Below, one piece after another: positions 1 through 10,201 of a DNA stretch of 64,000 nt. Position 1 is the stretch's first letter, and every line of letters starts with the position of its first letter. The translations under genes and the position numbers were made by a program. The DNA is taken from positions 3,224,001 to 3,288,000 of the forward strand of contig NZ_AP019007.1 in the NCBI RefSeq assembly GCF_009176645.1, read 5' to 3'. This DNA comes from Enterobacter oligotrophicus (lineage in GTDB: Bacteria > Pseudomonadota > Gammaproteobacteria > Enterobacterales > Enterobacteriaceae). Under the pieces are notes generated by a model. The model saw only the letters and a program-made list of their open reading frames with translations, was not told where the DNA came from and did not search any database.

Positions 1-3
1 CAA
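1..3 (-). CDS. rpsT: Ribosomal protein S20, start codon only
   Basis: The window seems to begin exactly at the TTG start codon of rpsT, read on the minus strand. Upstream of it (plus positions 4-45) lies the leader known from E. coli, including the Shine-Dalgarno GGGAG at about 11-15 and the stretch GGGAGTTGGACCTTG that ends in the unusual UUG start. No other coding sequence is visible, so identity rests on the conserved leader, the matching promoter and the neighbour ribF. Confidence 0.6.
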
Positions 4-50
4 GGTCCAACTCCCAAATATGATCTATGTGGACAATTCAAAGGCCGAGG

Positions 51-79
51 AATATGCCCTCTATACCTTCTTTTGTCAA
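51..79 (-). promoter_or_regulatory. rpsT promoter (P2-like)
   Basis: On the minus strand there is a perfect -35 TTGACA (79-74), a 17-bp spacer and a -10 CATATT (56-51). It reads leftward into the rpsT leader, as the downstream rpsT promoter does in E. coli. Confidence 0.7.
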
Positions 80-102
80 TGGATTTGTGCAAATAAGCGC
101 CG

Positions 103-325
103 TTGATATGGCGACGCTACGTTACGTAGTGATGGCGCAGGATTCTACCAGCTTGTCGCTCATGAATACAGCTTTTCGGCACAAAAATCGCAGTTCGCGG
201 GCAGATTTTTTCGCTGTCAAAGGTCAGCGTGATGAAATCATTACGGCTTTCTGTTTTGCATGAACAATCGTCGGTTAACCTTAATCGCTGTACAAGGTAT
301 ACTTTGGCGATTTTCACTGTTTTGA
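103..325 (+). pseudogene. yaaY: yaaY-equivalent region, reading frame not intact
   Basis: E. coli annotates a 72-codon gene yaaY here. The matching frame is recognisable in two pieces: one from about 125 reads RSDGAGFYQL, and one ending at the TGA at 323-325 reads NRRLTL then GILWRFSLF. Between them the frame stops at a TGA around 230, and there is no ATG in the first piece. The stretch is best read as conserved promoter DNA between rpsT and ribF, not a protein gene. A different-frame ORF at 27-263 shows no relation to YaaY. Confidence 0.5.
275..303 (+). promoter_or_regulatory. Probable ribF-ileS promoter
   Basis: A -35-like TTAACC (275-280) and a -10 TATACT (298-303) are separated by 17 bp, 30 bp ahead of the ribF ATG. 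The match to consensus is 4/6 and 5/6. The position and surrounding bases agree with the promoter-bearing region ahead of E. coli ribF. Confidence 0.5.
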
Positions 326-332
326 GCCAGTC

Positions 333-1259
333 ATGAAGCTGATACGCGGCATACATAATCTCAGCAAAGCCCCACACGGGTGCGTGCTGACCATTGGTAA
401 TTTCGACGGCGTGCATCGTGGGCATCAGGCGCTGTTGCAGGGATTGCGCAAAGAAGGGGAGGCCCGCGGCCTGCCCGTTGTGGTGATGATTTTCGAGCCG
501 CAGCCGCTGGAGCTGTTTGCGGGCGAAAAATCACCTGCCCGTCTCACTCGCCTGCGCGAGAAGTTGCGCTATCTGGCAGAGTCCGGCGTGGATTACGTAT
601 TGTGTGTACGTTTCGATCGTCGCTTTGCCGCGCTGACAGCACAAAATTTCGTCAGTGACCTGTTGGTCAGACAGCTTGGCGTGCAGTTTCTCGCTGTGGG
701 GGATGATTTCCGCTTTGGCGCTGGTCGTCAGGGTGATTTCTTGCTATTACAGAAGGCTGGCCTGGAGTACGGTTTTGACGTCACCAGCGCAATGACCTTC
801 TGTGAAGGCGGCGTTCGCGTCAGCAGTACGGCGGTACGTCAGGCGCTGGCCGATGATGAACTGGATATGGCAGAAACCCTGCTGGGACATCCGTTCACCA
901 TTTCAGGCCGCGTGGTTCATGGCGATGCTCTGGGCCGCACCATAGGTTTCCCGACGGCGAATATCCCACTGCGCCGTCAGGTTTCCCCGGTTAAAGGGGT
1001 CTATGCGGTGGAAGTGGCAGGACTGGGCGATAAGCCGTTTTACGGCGTCGCCAACATTGGCACCCGTCCCACCGTCGCCGGTGTGCGTCAACAGTTAGAA
1101 GTGCACCTGCTGGACGTTGTAATGGACCTCTACGGTCGCCATATAGATGTAATCCTGCGTAAAAAAATACGCAACGAGCAGCGATTTGCTTCGCTGGACG
1201 AGCTTAAGGCGCAAATCGCGCGAGATGAATTAACGGCCCGCGAGTTTTTTGGGCTTTAG
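333..1259 (+). CDS. ribF: Bifunctional riboflavin kinase / FAD synthetase
   Basis: Makes FMN from riboflavin and ATP, then FAD from FMN and ATP, in the cytoplasm. The 308-residue protein (E. coli 313) has the N-terminal nucleotidyltransferase fold with the HxGH-like motif TIGNFDGVHRGHQ (residues ~21-33), and the C-terminal flavokinase domain with the GRTIGFPTAN loop at ~205-214. The ATG at 333 starts a protein beginning MKLIRGIHNLS as in E. coli. It is the first gene of the ribF-ileS-lspA-fkpB-ispH cluster, with ileS 45 bp downstream. Confidence 0.97.
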   Translation: MKLIRGIHNLSKAPHGCVLTIGNFDGVHRGHQALLQGLRKEGEARGLPVVVMIFEPQPLELFAGEKSPARLTRLREKLRYLAESGVDYVLCVRFDRRFAALTAQNFVSDLLVRQLGVQFLAVGDDFRFGAGRQGDFLLLQKAGLEYGFDVTSAMTFCEGGVRVSSTAVRQALADDELDMAETLLGHPFTISGRVVHGDALGRTIGFPTANIPLRRQVSPVKGVYAVEVAGLGDKPFYGVANIGTRPTVAGVRQQLEVHLLDVVMDLYGRHIDVILRKKIRNEQRFASLDELKAQIARDELTAREFFGL

Positions 1260-1304
1260 AACCGGCTTAACTGCCTACGTGATAAATACGGAACCGAGAA
1301 TCTG

Positions 1305-4120
<2,816 letters not shown>

Positions 4121-4121
<1 letters not shown>

Positions 4122-4621
4122 TGAGTAAAACTTTCTGTTCAACAGGACTGCGCTGGCTGTGGCTGGTTGTGGTGGTGCTGATTATTGATCTGGGCAGCAA
4201 GTTCCTGATCCTCCAGAACTTTGCTCTGGGGGATACGGTTCCGCTGTTCCCGTCGCTTAACCTGCACTATGCACGCAACTACGGCGCGGCGTTTAGTTTC
4301 CTTGCTGACAGCGGTGGCTGGCAGCGCTGGTTCTTCGCGGGTATCGCTATCGGTATCTGCGTCGTGCTGGCGGTGCTGATGTACCGCTCGAAGGCCACGC
4401 AAAAGCTGAACAATATCGCCTACGCGCTGATCATTGGCGGCGCGCTGGGCAACCTGTTTGATCGCCTGTGGCACGGCTTTGTGGTCGATATGATCGACTT
4501 CTACGTCGGCGACTGGCACTTCGCCACCTTTAACCTCGCCGATAGCGCAATATGCATCGGCGCGGCGTTAATCGTGCTGGAAGGCTTCTTGCCTAAACCC
4601 GCAGCGAAAGAGCAGGCGTAA
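4121..4621 (+). CDS. lspA: Lipoprotein signal peptidase (signal peptidase II)
   Basis: Inner-membrane aspartic protease that cuts the signal peptide from diacylglyceryl-modified prolipoproteins. The 166-residue protein (E. coli 164) has four hydrophobic segments (~12-30, 69-88, 96-113, 138-156). The catalytic aspartates are recognisable as D123 (in VVDMID) and D141 (in FNLADS). The start overlaps the ileS stop by one base. The gene is followed by a pair of REP palindromes instead of running straight into fkpB. Confidence 0.96.
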
Positions 4622-4629
4622 CAAAACCA

Positions 4630-4706
4630 GCCGGGTGACGCGTAGCGATCCCGGCCTACAGAATTTGTGGCCTCCCGTAGGCCCGGTAAGCGCAGCGCCA
4701 CCGGGC
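4630..4706. repeat. REP pair (BIME) between lspA and fkpB
   Basis: Two imperfect palindromes in opposite orientation: 4630-4659 (GCCGGGTG...CCCGGCCTAC) and 4677-4706 (GTAGGCCCGG...CCACCGGGC). The second form recurs in the araBAD region at 36454 and 37235. It lies inside a cotranscribed cluster, where such elements usually affect mRNA 3'-end stability. Confidence 0.85.
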
Positions 4707-4738
4707 AACAGGCGACTCAAAACAAGCGAGTAATTTGC

Positions 4739-5188
4739 ATGTCTAAATCCGTACAGAGCAACAGCGCGGTTCTCGTTCACTTCACGCTGAAACTGGATGA
4801 TGGCTCCACGGCTGAATCCACCCGCAATAACGGCAAACCGGCCCTGTTTCGTCTTGGCGACACTTCGTTGTCTGAAGGCCTTGAGCAGCAGCTTCTGGGC
4901 CTGAAAGAGGGTGAAAAAAAAGTGTTTTCACTGGAGCCGGATGCGGCATTTGGCGTGCCAAGCCCGGACCTGATCCAGTACTTCTCGCGTCGTGAGTTTA
5001 TGGATGCGGGCGAGCCGGAAATCGGGGCGATAATGCTCTTTACCGCTATGGACGGCAGCGAAATGCCTGGCGTGATCCGCGAAATCAACGGTGACTCCAT
5101 TACTGTTGACTTCAACCATCCGTTAGCCGGGCGTACCGTTCATTTTGATGTAGAAGTGCTGGAGATCGATCCGGCACTGGAGGCCTGA
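4739..5188 (+). CDS. fkpB: FKBP-type peptidyl-prolyl isomerase
   Basis: Cytoplasmic prolyl isomerase of the SlyD/FKBP class. The chosen ATG at 4739 gives 149 residues beginning [11 protein letters not shown], as in E. coli; a longer in-frame start at 4667 would run through the REP element and is unlikely. An FKBP half-domain (~residues 8-70) is split by an insert-in-flap (~75-120) with the GVPSPDL and FNHPLAG segments typical of SlyD relatives. The gene ends one base before ispH. Confidence 0.93.
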   Translation: MSKSVQSNSAVLVHFTLKLDDGSTAESTRNNGKPALFRLGDTSLSEGLEQQLLGLKEGEKKVFSLEPDAAFGVPSPDLIQYFSRREFMDAGEPEIGAIMLFTAMDGSEMPGVIREINGDSITVDFNHPLAGRTVHFDVEVLEIDPALEA

Positions 5189-5189
5189 A

Positions 5190-6140
5190 ATGCAGATCCT
5201 GTTGGCTAACCCGCGCGGTTTTTGCGCCGGTGTAGACCGCGCTATCAGCATTGTTGAAAACGCGCTGGAGATTTATGGCGCGCCAATTTACGTGCGTCAC
5301 GAAGTGGTGCATAACCGTTACGTGGTCGACAGCCTGCGTGAGCGCGGCGCGATCTTCATCGAGCAGATCAGCGAAGTGCCTGACGGCGCGATCCTGATCT
5401 TCTCCGCGCACGGCGTCTCTCAGGCGGTGCGTAACGAAGCGAAAAGCCGCGATTTGACGGTGTTTGACGCCACCTGTCCATTGGTCACAAAAGTGCATAT
5501 GGAAGTGGCGCGCGCCAGCCGCCGTGGTGAAGAGTCGATCCTGATTGGCCATGCGGGTCACCCGGAAGTCGAAGGCACCATGGGCCAGTACAGCAACCCG
5601 GAAGGGGGCATGTATCTGGTTGAATCGCCGGAAGATGTCTTTACGCTGGATGTGAAAAACGAGGCCCGTCTGTCGTTTATGACCCAGACGACGCTCTCCG
5701 TTGACGACACCTCTGATGTGATTGACGCCCTGCGTCAGCGTTTCCCGAAAATTGTCGGGCCGCGTAAAGATGACATCTGCTACGCCACCACTAACCGTCA
5801 GGAAGCGGTGCGTGCGCTGGCGGAACAGGCGGATGTGGTGCTGGTGGTCGGCTCTAAAAACTCCTCTAACTCCAACCGTCTGGCCGAACTGGCGCAGCGA
5901 ATGGGGAAAGCGGCGTTTCTGATTGACGATGCAACGGATATCCAGGAAGCGTGGGTGAAAAACGCGACCTGCGTCGGCGTGACAGCGGGGGCTTCCGCAC
6001 CGGATATTCTGGTGCAGAACGTTATTTCCCGTCTGCAGGAGCTGGGCGGTGGCGAAGCGGTGCCGCTGGAAGGACGCGAAGAGAATATCGTCTTTGAAGT
6101 TCCGAAAGAGTTGCGTATCGACGCTCGTGAAGTTGAGTAA
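5190..6140 (+). CDS. ispH: 4-hydroxy-3-methylbut-2-enyl diphosphate reductase
   Basis: Last step of the MEP (non-mevalonate) isoprenoid pathway: reduces HMBPP to IPP and DMAPP using a [4Fe-4S] cluster. It has 316 residues, the E. coli length. The three cluster cysteines are at C12 (GFCAG), C96 (ATCPLV) and C197 (ICYAT), and the TTN motif follows C197. It closes the ribF cluster and is followed by a strong terminator. Confidence 0.97.
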   Translation: MQILLANPRGFCAGVDRAISIVENALEIYGAPIYVRHEVVHNRYVVDSLRERGAIFIEQISEVPDGAILIFSAHGVSQAVRNEAKSRDLTVFDATCPLVTKVHMEVARASRRGEESILIGHAGHPEVEGTMGQYSNPEGGMYLVESPEDVFTLDVKNEARLSFMTQTTLSVDDTSDVIDALRQRFPKIVGPRKDDICYATTNRQEAVRALAEQADVVLVVGSKNSSNSNRLAELAQRMGKAAFLIDDATDIQEAWVKNATCVGVTAGASAPDILVQNVISRLQELGGGEAVPLEGREENIVFEVPKELRIDAREVE

Positions 6141-6161
6141 CGCATCTTCAGGCTAACAAAC

Positions 6162-6189
6162 AAAGCCAGGCTCAATGCCTGGCTTTTTT
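6162..6189 (+). terminator. Rho-independent terminator after ispH
   Basis: Stem AAAGCCAGGC / GCCTGGCTTT around a TCAAT loop, running into six T residues (6184-6189). It insulates the core operon from the accessory island. Confidence 0.9.
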
Positions 6190-6223
6190 GATCCCCGCCA
6201 CACTCTAGTCAGTGCAATCGAAG

Positions 6224-6239
6224 GTTAATCGATTAATCT
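6224..6239. promoter_or_regulatory. LacI-type operator 1 (cupin isomerase promoter)
   Basis: GGTTAATCGATTAATC contains the perfect 12-bp palindrome TTAATCGATTAA (6225-6236) with the central CG dyad typical of LacI-family operators. The same 16-mer, with at most one change, is at 11978-11993 and 12100-12115. A -10-like TATTAT (6248-6253) follows, so a bound repressor would cover the -35 region. Confidence 0.75.
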
Positions 6240-6280
6240 GCTATGCTTATTATGTTGTTCTCCTCGGGCCGGAGACACAT

Positions 6281-6844
6281 ATGAAACCTGTTATTATCCA
6301 GCCGCCGCAGGTGGACTGGCTGACTGGCGCGTTCGCGCAAAGTAAGATCCTCAGTAAAACGACCCGCATTGCCGATCTGGCCGGTGTATTTGCCGACGTC
6401 AGCGCCTGGCAAGAATCCGATCCCCGACAAGCCGTTTATGACGTAGAGATGCTCGACAGCCAGACGAGTGAAGGTAACCTTTTTGCAGGTGTCACTCATC
6501 TTCATCCGGGCCGCGTTGGCAGTGAGTTCTTTATGACGCGCGGCCACTTTCATTCACGCCGGGAGCAGGGTGAAGTCTATTTTGGTCTGCGCGGGACGGG
6601 TTTTTTGCTGCTGCAACCGGAAAGCGGTAAAGCCTGTCTGGAATCCGTTAGTCCCGGTTCGGTACACATTATCCCCGGCTCTACCGCTCACCGGCTGATT
6701 AACACAGGCACGGCGATCCTCTCTGCGCTGGCGGTCTGGCCGACGATTGCCGGGCATGATTACGCCGCGCTGGCACAAGGTTTTTCGCTACGTGTGACCG
6801 ATGTTGAGGGCAAGATCCAGGTCCGTGAGGTGCAAAATGGCTAA
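6281..6844 (+). CDS. Cupin-type glucose-6-phosphate isomerase-like protein
   Basis: A 187-residue single-domain cupin resembling the archaeal phosphoglucose isomerase family (Pfam PF06560). Metal ligands fit the cupin pattern: H89, H91 and E98 in GHFHSRREQGE, and H137 in PGSTAHR. Their spacing is the same as the published ligands of the Pyrococcus furiosus enzyme (H88, H90, E97, H136). The THLHPGRVGSEFF segment just before the HxH is also typical. It probably interconverts an aldose-6-phosphate and a ketose-6-phosphate, but the substrate is unknown. ATG 6281 is preceded by CGGAGA at 6270-6275. It overlaps the next gene by 8 bp and is controlled through operator 1. Confidence 0.75.
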   Translation: MKPVIIQPPQVDWLTGAFAQSKILSKTTRIADLAGVFADVSAWQESDPRQAVYDVEMLDSQTSEGNLFAGVTHLHPGRVGSEFFMTRGHFHSRREQGEVYFGLRGTGFLLLQPESGKACLESVSPGSVHIIPGSTAHRLINTGTAILSALAVWPTIAGHDYAALAQGFSLRVTDVEGKIQVREVQNG

Positions 6845-7607
6845 CTACGGACTGGATATGCAGGTCCACCATCAGCCTCTCGGTTTTTCTTATGGCGACG
6901 ATGTGACGGGCCCGATGCCGGAGATCCGCCGTCTGGATCAGATCCGTGGCTCATTGCGCGATCCGCAGTGCGAGGGGCCTGAGGAGGTATATGCCATCGC
7001 TATGGACGTCGCGAGAATTCAGGATCGCGACGAGCTTAAGAAACGCATGCTGTTGTTTGGCGTGGTCACTTATGCCGCCGGACAGCTTGGAGATGAGCCT
7101 GTGCGCAGCCAGGGACACGTGCACCGCATCAGCCAGCATAGCGGCTGGTCGCCGCCGGAGCTGTACGAAATCTGGCAGGGCAGCGCCATTATTTATATGC
7201 AGGAACGGGTTGAAGATGACCCAGGACGCTGTTTTGCGGTCATTGCCCATGAGGGTGATAAAGTGCTGGTGCCGCCGGGCTGGGGCCATGCCACTATTTC
7301 TGCCAACCCGGATGTGCCGCTGACGTTTGGTGCCTGGTGCGATCGGGAATACGGTTTTGAATATGAAGCCGTGCGGGCGCATAAAGGGCTGGCCTGGTAT
7401 CCGTTAATGCAGGATCGGCAGGTTATCTGGCAACATAACCCACGCTATGCACCGGGGCGCTTACAGGCGATTACGCCTCGTGTGTATGAGGAGTTTGGCA
7501 TCACGGAGGAGCCGGTTTATCAGCAGTTTATTGCCGATCCGGCACGTTTTCAGTTTATTTCCCGGCCTGATAAGGTGGCTGGGCTGTGGCAGAATTTTCA
7601 TCCATAA
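6837..7607 (+). CDS. Second cupin isomerase-like protein, divergent
   Basis: A 256-residue protein related in fold to the preceding gene but longer and more divergent. The cupin ligands are visible as H94 and H96 (SQGHVHR), E108 (PPELYE) and H151 (GWGHAT). The HxH-to-Glu spacer is five residues longer than in the first cupin. An extra C-terminal section (~180-256) with RYAPGRLQ and YQQFIADP has no assigned role here. The start overlaps the upstream gene by 8 bp with GTGAGG as ribosome site, implying coupling and perhaps a heteromeric enzyme. It could be a phosphosugar isomerase or epimerase; the substrate cannot be read from sequence. Confidence 0.65.
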   Translation: MANYGLDMQVHHQPLGFSYGDDVTGPMPEIRRLDQIRGSLRDPQCEGPEEVYAIAMDVARIQDRDELKKRMLLFGVVTYAAGQLGDEPVRSQGHVHRISQHSGWSPPELYEIWQGSAIIYMQERVEDDPGRCFAVIAHEGDKVLVPPGWGHATISANPDVPLTFGAWCDREYGFEYEAVRAHKGLAWYPLMQDRQVIWQHNPRYAPGRLQAITPRVYEEFGITEEPVYQQFIADPARFQFISRPDKVAGLWQNFHP

Positions 7608-7609
7608 CA

Positions 7610-7630
7610 AAGGGGGCCATAGGCCCCCTT
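7610..7630. terminator. Hairpin between convergent operons
   Basis: A perfect 9-bp stem AAGGGGGCC / GGCCCCCTT with a 3-base loop lies between the stops of the cupin operon (plus) and the PTS operon (minus). U-tracts on both sides are short, so it is a probable bidirectional terminator, not a textbook one. Confidence 0.65.
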
Positions 7631-7639
7631 GCGAGTGGG

Positions 7640-8458
7640 CTAACCGGCGAAAAGACCCGTTGCCACCCCTGCGGCAGCCAGTACCAGCAGCAGGATCATT
7701 GCCTTAACGGGCGATACGCCACGTTTCGCCATTAAATACCAGGTGCTCAGTACCACCACCAGCGGCAATAGCTGCGGGAAGATCCCGTCGAGCATTTGCT
7801 GTACGTGGATGTTGACCCCGTCTTTGGTCACGAACTCAAGCCCGGTCCCCAGCTTCACATAGCTTGCCGCGACGCCACCCATCACGAATACGCCAAGCAG
7901 CGACAACGCCTCGCGCAGGCGGGCCGATTTGCTGCTCACCAGCATTTCAACAGAGCCGGAGCCCATCTGATAGCCCTTCAGGAACAGGAACCAGGAGCCA
8001 GGTATGATGATAGCCAGCCAGGCGACCGTGTAGAACAGCGGCCCCAGAATGTTGCCACCAGCCGCCAGCGCCATTCCGATGCTGAGCAGAATAGGGATCA
8101 GCATGCCAGGGATCATTGAATCTCCGATCCCGGCGATCGGCCCCATCAGGCCGACTTTCAGGGTGTTGATCGTTTCGCCGTCAATCGGGTCGCCGTTGGC
8201 CTTTTTCTCTTCCAGGCCCAGCGCCATACCGTTAACGATAGCGCCGATTTGCGGTTCGGTATTATAGAAAGAGGCGTGGCGGCGCAGCATCTCTTTGCGC
8301 TGTGCAATATCAGGGTAGAGCTTTTTTGCCACGGGCAGCATGCTCAGGCAGAAGCCGAACGATTCAAGTCGTTCAAAACTCATTGAAGAGAGGTTGTGCA
8401 TCATCCACGCCCGCCAGCAGCGACGCAGATCTTTACGGGTCAGTTTACGCTCTTCCAT
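7640..8458 (-). CDS. Mannose-family PTS component IID
   Basis: A 272-residue membrane subunit of a mannose/fructose/sorbose-type phosphotransferase system. The N-terminal half is amphipathic (KLTRKDLRRCWRAW, then the MHNLSSMSFERL segment typical of IID proteins). The C-terminal half holds hydrophobic stretches (~126-152, 186-206, 234-272). Together with IIC it forms the sugar channel. Its ATG overlaps the IIC stop. It is the last gene of the isomerase-IIA-IIB-IIC-IID operon. The sugar specificity of this family cannot be predicted from the subunit alone. Confidence 0.88.
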   Translation of the reverse strand: MEERKLTRKDLRRCWRAWMMHNLSSMSFERLESFGFCLSMLPVAKKLYPDIAQRKEMLRRHASFYNTEPQIGAIVNGMALGLEEKKANGDPIDGETINTLKVGLMGPIAGIGDSMIPGMLIPILLSIGMALAAGGNILGPLFYTVAWLAIIIPGSWFLFLKGYQMGSGSVEMLVSSKSARLREALSLLGVFVMGGVAASYVKLGTGLEFVTKDGVNIHVQQMLDGIFPQLLPLVVVLSTWYLMAKRGVSPVKAMILLLVLAAAGVATGLFAG

Positions 8459-9255
8459 CAGAATTCATCCTCGTCATCTGCTACCGGCGCAGAGGCAATA
8501 GCCTGTGGTGGCTCCGGCTTGTAGTTATAGTGGATCAGCGCCAGCAGCGCGCCAACAATGACCAGTGCAACCATGTTGAGCTTCAGGAACACAATGCAGA
8601 CGAAGCCCACCAGAAAGTAGATCAGCATGGTGTAGTTTTTGATGATCTGTTTCAGCAGGATAGCAATACCGACGGCAGGCAAGATCCCACCCAGAACGTT
8701 CATGGTGGAAAGCACCACTTTCGGCAGGCTGTCCATCACGCCGCTGATGTACTGCGCGCCAAAGTAGACCGCGATAAAGGTCGGTACAAAGCGCAAAACA
8801 AAGTTGGTTGCCTGCGGCCAGATGGCGCTGTTCAGGTAGATACCGCGCTCGTCACCACGCTCCAGCGCGTTATCGGCGCGGTGGTTCCAGAAGGAGTTGA
8901 GCACCATCATCGTGTTAAACAGAATCGTTCCGGCAATACCGATGGTTGCCGCCAGCGCGACCGCCACTTCCGGCCCTTTTCCGGAAAGAATACCCAGCGC
9001 GATGGCCGGATAAGCCACAAAATTCAGGTCGGCGGGCATTGAGCCGCCGGGCGTGACCATCGCGATATAGACCGCCTGAACCGCCACGCCAATCATGATC
9101 CCGGTTTTCACATCCCCGAGGATCAGGCCAACCAGCATGCCCGATACCAGAGGCCGGGTAATTAGATACCAGCCGCCAGTCAGGCCCAGGAGCCAGGGGC
9201 TGCTGAGCGCCCCCAGATAACAGAGCACGCCAATTAATGCCGCTTCGATAATCAT
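8458..9255 (-). CDS. Mannose-family PTS component IIC
   Basis: A 265-residue integral membrane permease subunit with six or more hydrophobic segments. It has the conserved TPGGSMPADLNF loop (~residues 68-79) and the GDVKTG segment near residue 47 typical of mannose-family IIC. It ends in a polar acidic tail (VADDEDEF). Its stop overlaps the IID start and IIB ends 10 bp upstream, so IIB, IIC and IID are tightly coupled. Confidence 0.88.
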   Translation of the reverse strand: MIIEAALIGVLCYLGALSSPWLLGLTGGWYLITRPLVSGMLVGLILGDVKTGIMIGVAVQAVYIAMVTPGGSMPADLNFVAYPAIALGILSGKGPEVAVALAATIGIAGTILFNTMMVLNSFWNHRADNALERGDERGIYLNSAIWPQATNFVLRFVPTFIAVYFGAQYISGVMDSLPKVVLSTMNVLGGILPAVGIAILLKQIIKNYTMLIYFLVGFVCIVFLKLNMVALVIVGALLALIHYNYKPEPPQAIASAPVADDEDEF

Positions 9256-9265
9256 TGTCCGCTCC

Positions 9266-9760
9266 TTATTTCAGTTTTTGTCGGGCATCCTGCCAGCTGT
9301 AACTACTGGCATCAGGAACCAGACGAAACTCGATTAAATGGCCCTGTGCGTTCAGCCAGTCAAAAGCCTCGATCTCCTGAGCATTGACCGACTGATTGGG
9401 GCCAATCGTGGTGGTATCTGCACGTGCGCTCATCGGGCCGACGTTAATTTTGCCGTTGCTGTTTTTCAGGCTGATCCCGGCCTGCTCGATGCGCTGCAGG
9501 GTAAGAGGCGATTTGCCGATGACGAAATAACGCTTGTCGCTGGCAATGACCTTCGGCAGTTTTTCTATCGCCGTTGCGGTATCAAAAAGCCACACTTTGG
9601 TGTCGGAGACGGCCCCTTTCATGACGGAAGAGAGCAGGGGATCGGCCGCGACAGCATCATCAATGGCCACGATACCGTCGCAGGGCAGCTCTTTGGCCCA
9701 GCGTGTGACGAGCTGCCCGTGGATCACGCGGTCGTCGATGCGTACAAAAGAAATGCTCAT
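9266..9760 (-). CDS. Mannose-family PTS component IIB
   Basis: A 164-residue cytoplasmic phosphocarrier. The phosphorylated histidine is H14 in RIDDRVIHGQLV, the signature of mannose/sorbose-type IIB domains. It passes phosphate from IIA to the incoming sugar at the IIC-IID channel. Unlike E. coli ManX, IIA and IIB are separate proteins here, as in sorbose-type systems. Confidence 0.9.
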   Translation of the reverse strand: MSISFVRIDDRVIHGQLVTRWAKELPCDGIVAIDDAVAADPLLSSVMKGAVSDTKVWLFDTATAIEKLPKVIASDKRYFVIGKSPLTLQRIEQAGISLKNSNGKINVGPMSARADTTTIGPNQSVNAQEIEAFDWLNAQGHLIEFRLVPDASSYSWQDARQKLK

Positions 9761-9770
9761 AGCGGGTTCC

Positions 9771-10199
9771 TCAAAATTCGTCGGATTGTTCGGCAGAAGC
9801 GGGAGAAGCCACCACCAGCGTGGGTTGAGTGAGCGTTAACAGCAGGCTGGCTGCGGCGTTAACCTCGTTAAGGGCGTGGATCTCGTCGGCTTGTAACAGC
9901 ATCGGCAGATTGACCCCGCCCAGCACGGCCACTGGCGGAGAAGTCTTCGCGGAAAAGGCCCAGGTGCAGGCTACATTCCAGGGCGTACCGCTTTGCATAT
10001 CGCACAGCACCAGTACACCATCGGCATGTTCAGAGGCCTGAGCCAGTACCGTCGCGAAGTCCTGCCTGAAGCCTTCTATGCCCGCCTCACCGGTCAGCGT
10101 AACGGCGAAACAGTAAGGTAACTCGCCGACGATCATGTTGGCGGTTTCCAGCATTGCTTTTGCCATCGGCCCGTGTGACGCCACAATTACGTTAATCAT
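9771..10199 (-). CDS. Mannose-family PTS component IIA
   Basis: A 142-residue cytoplasmic phosphocarrier with the active histidine at H9 (IVASHGPMA). The conserved acidic loop is CDMQSGTPWN (~66-75), equivalent to the ManX Asp67 region. It accepts phosphate from HPr and gives it to the adjacent IIB. It sits 2 bp after the isomerase-like gene, so uptake and intracellular isomerisation are made from one mRNA. Confidence 0.9.
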   Translation of the reverse strand: MINVIVASHGPMAKAMLETANMIVGELPYCFAVTLTGEAGIEGFRQDFATVLAQASEHADGVLVLCDMQSGTPWNVACTWAFSAKTSPPVAVLGGVNLPMLLQADEIHALNEVNAAASLLLTLTQPTLVVASPASAEQSDEF

Positions 10200-10201
10200 C
10201 G

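Noticed and set aside
27..263. 78-codon ORF ahead of ribF as the yaaY product
   Set aside because: It is in a different frame from E. coli YaaY and overlaps the rpsT promoter. The true YaaY frame is interrupted.
8302..9042. 246-codon open frame antisense to PTS IID/IIC
   Set aside because: It crosses two real minus-strand genes. Its sequence is low-complexity Q/H/D/N-rich, as expected from antisense of membrane proteins.
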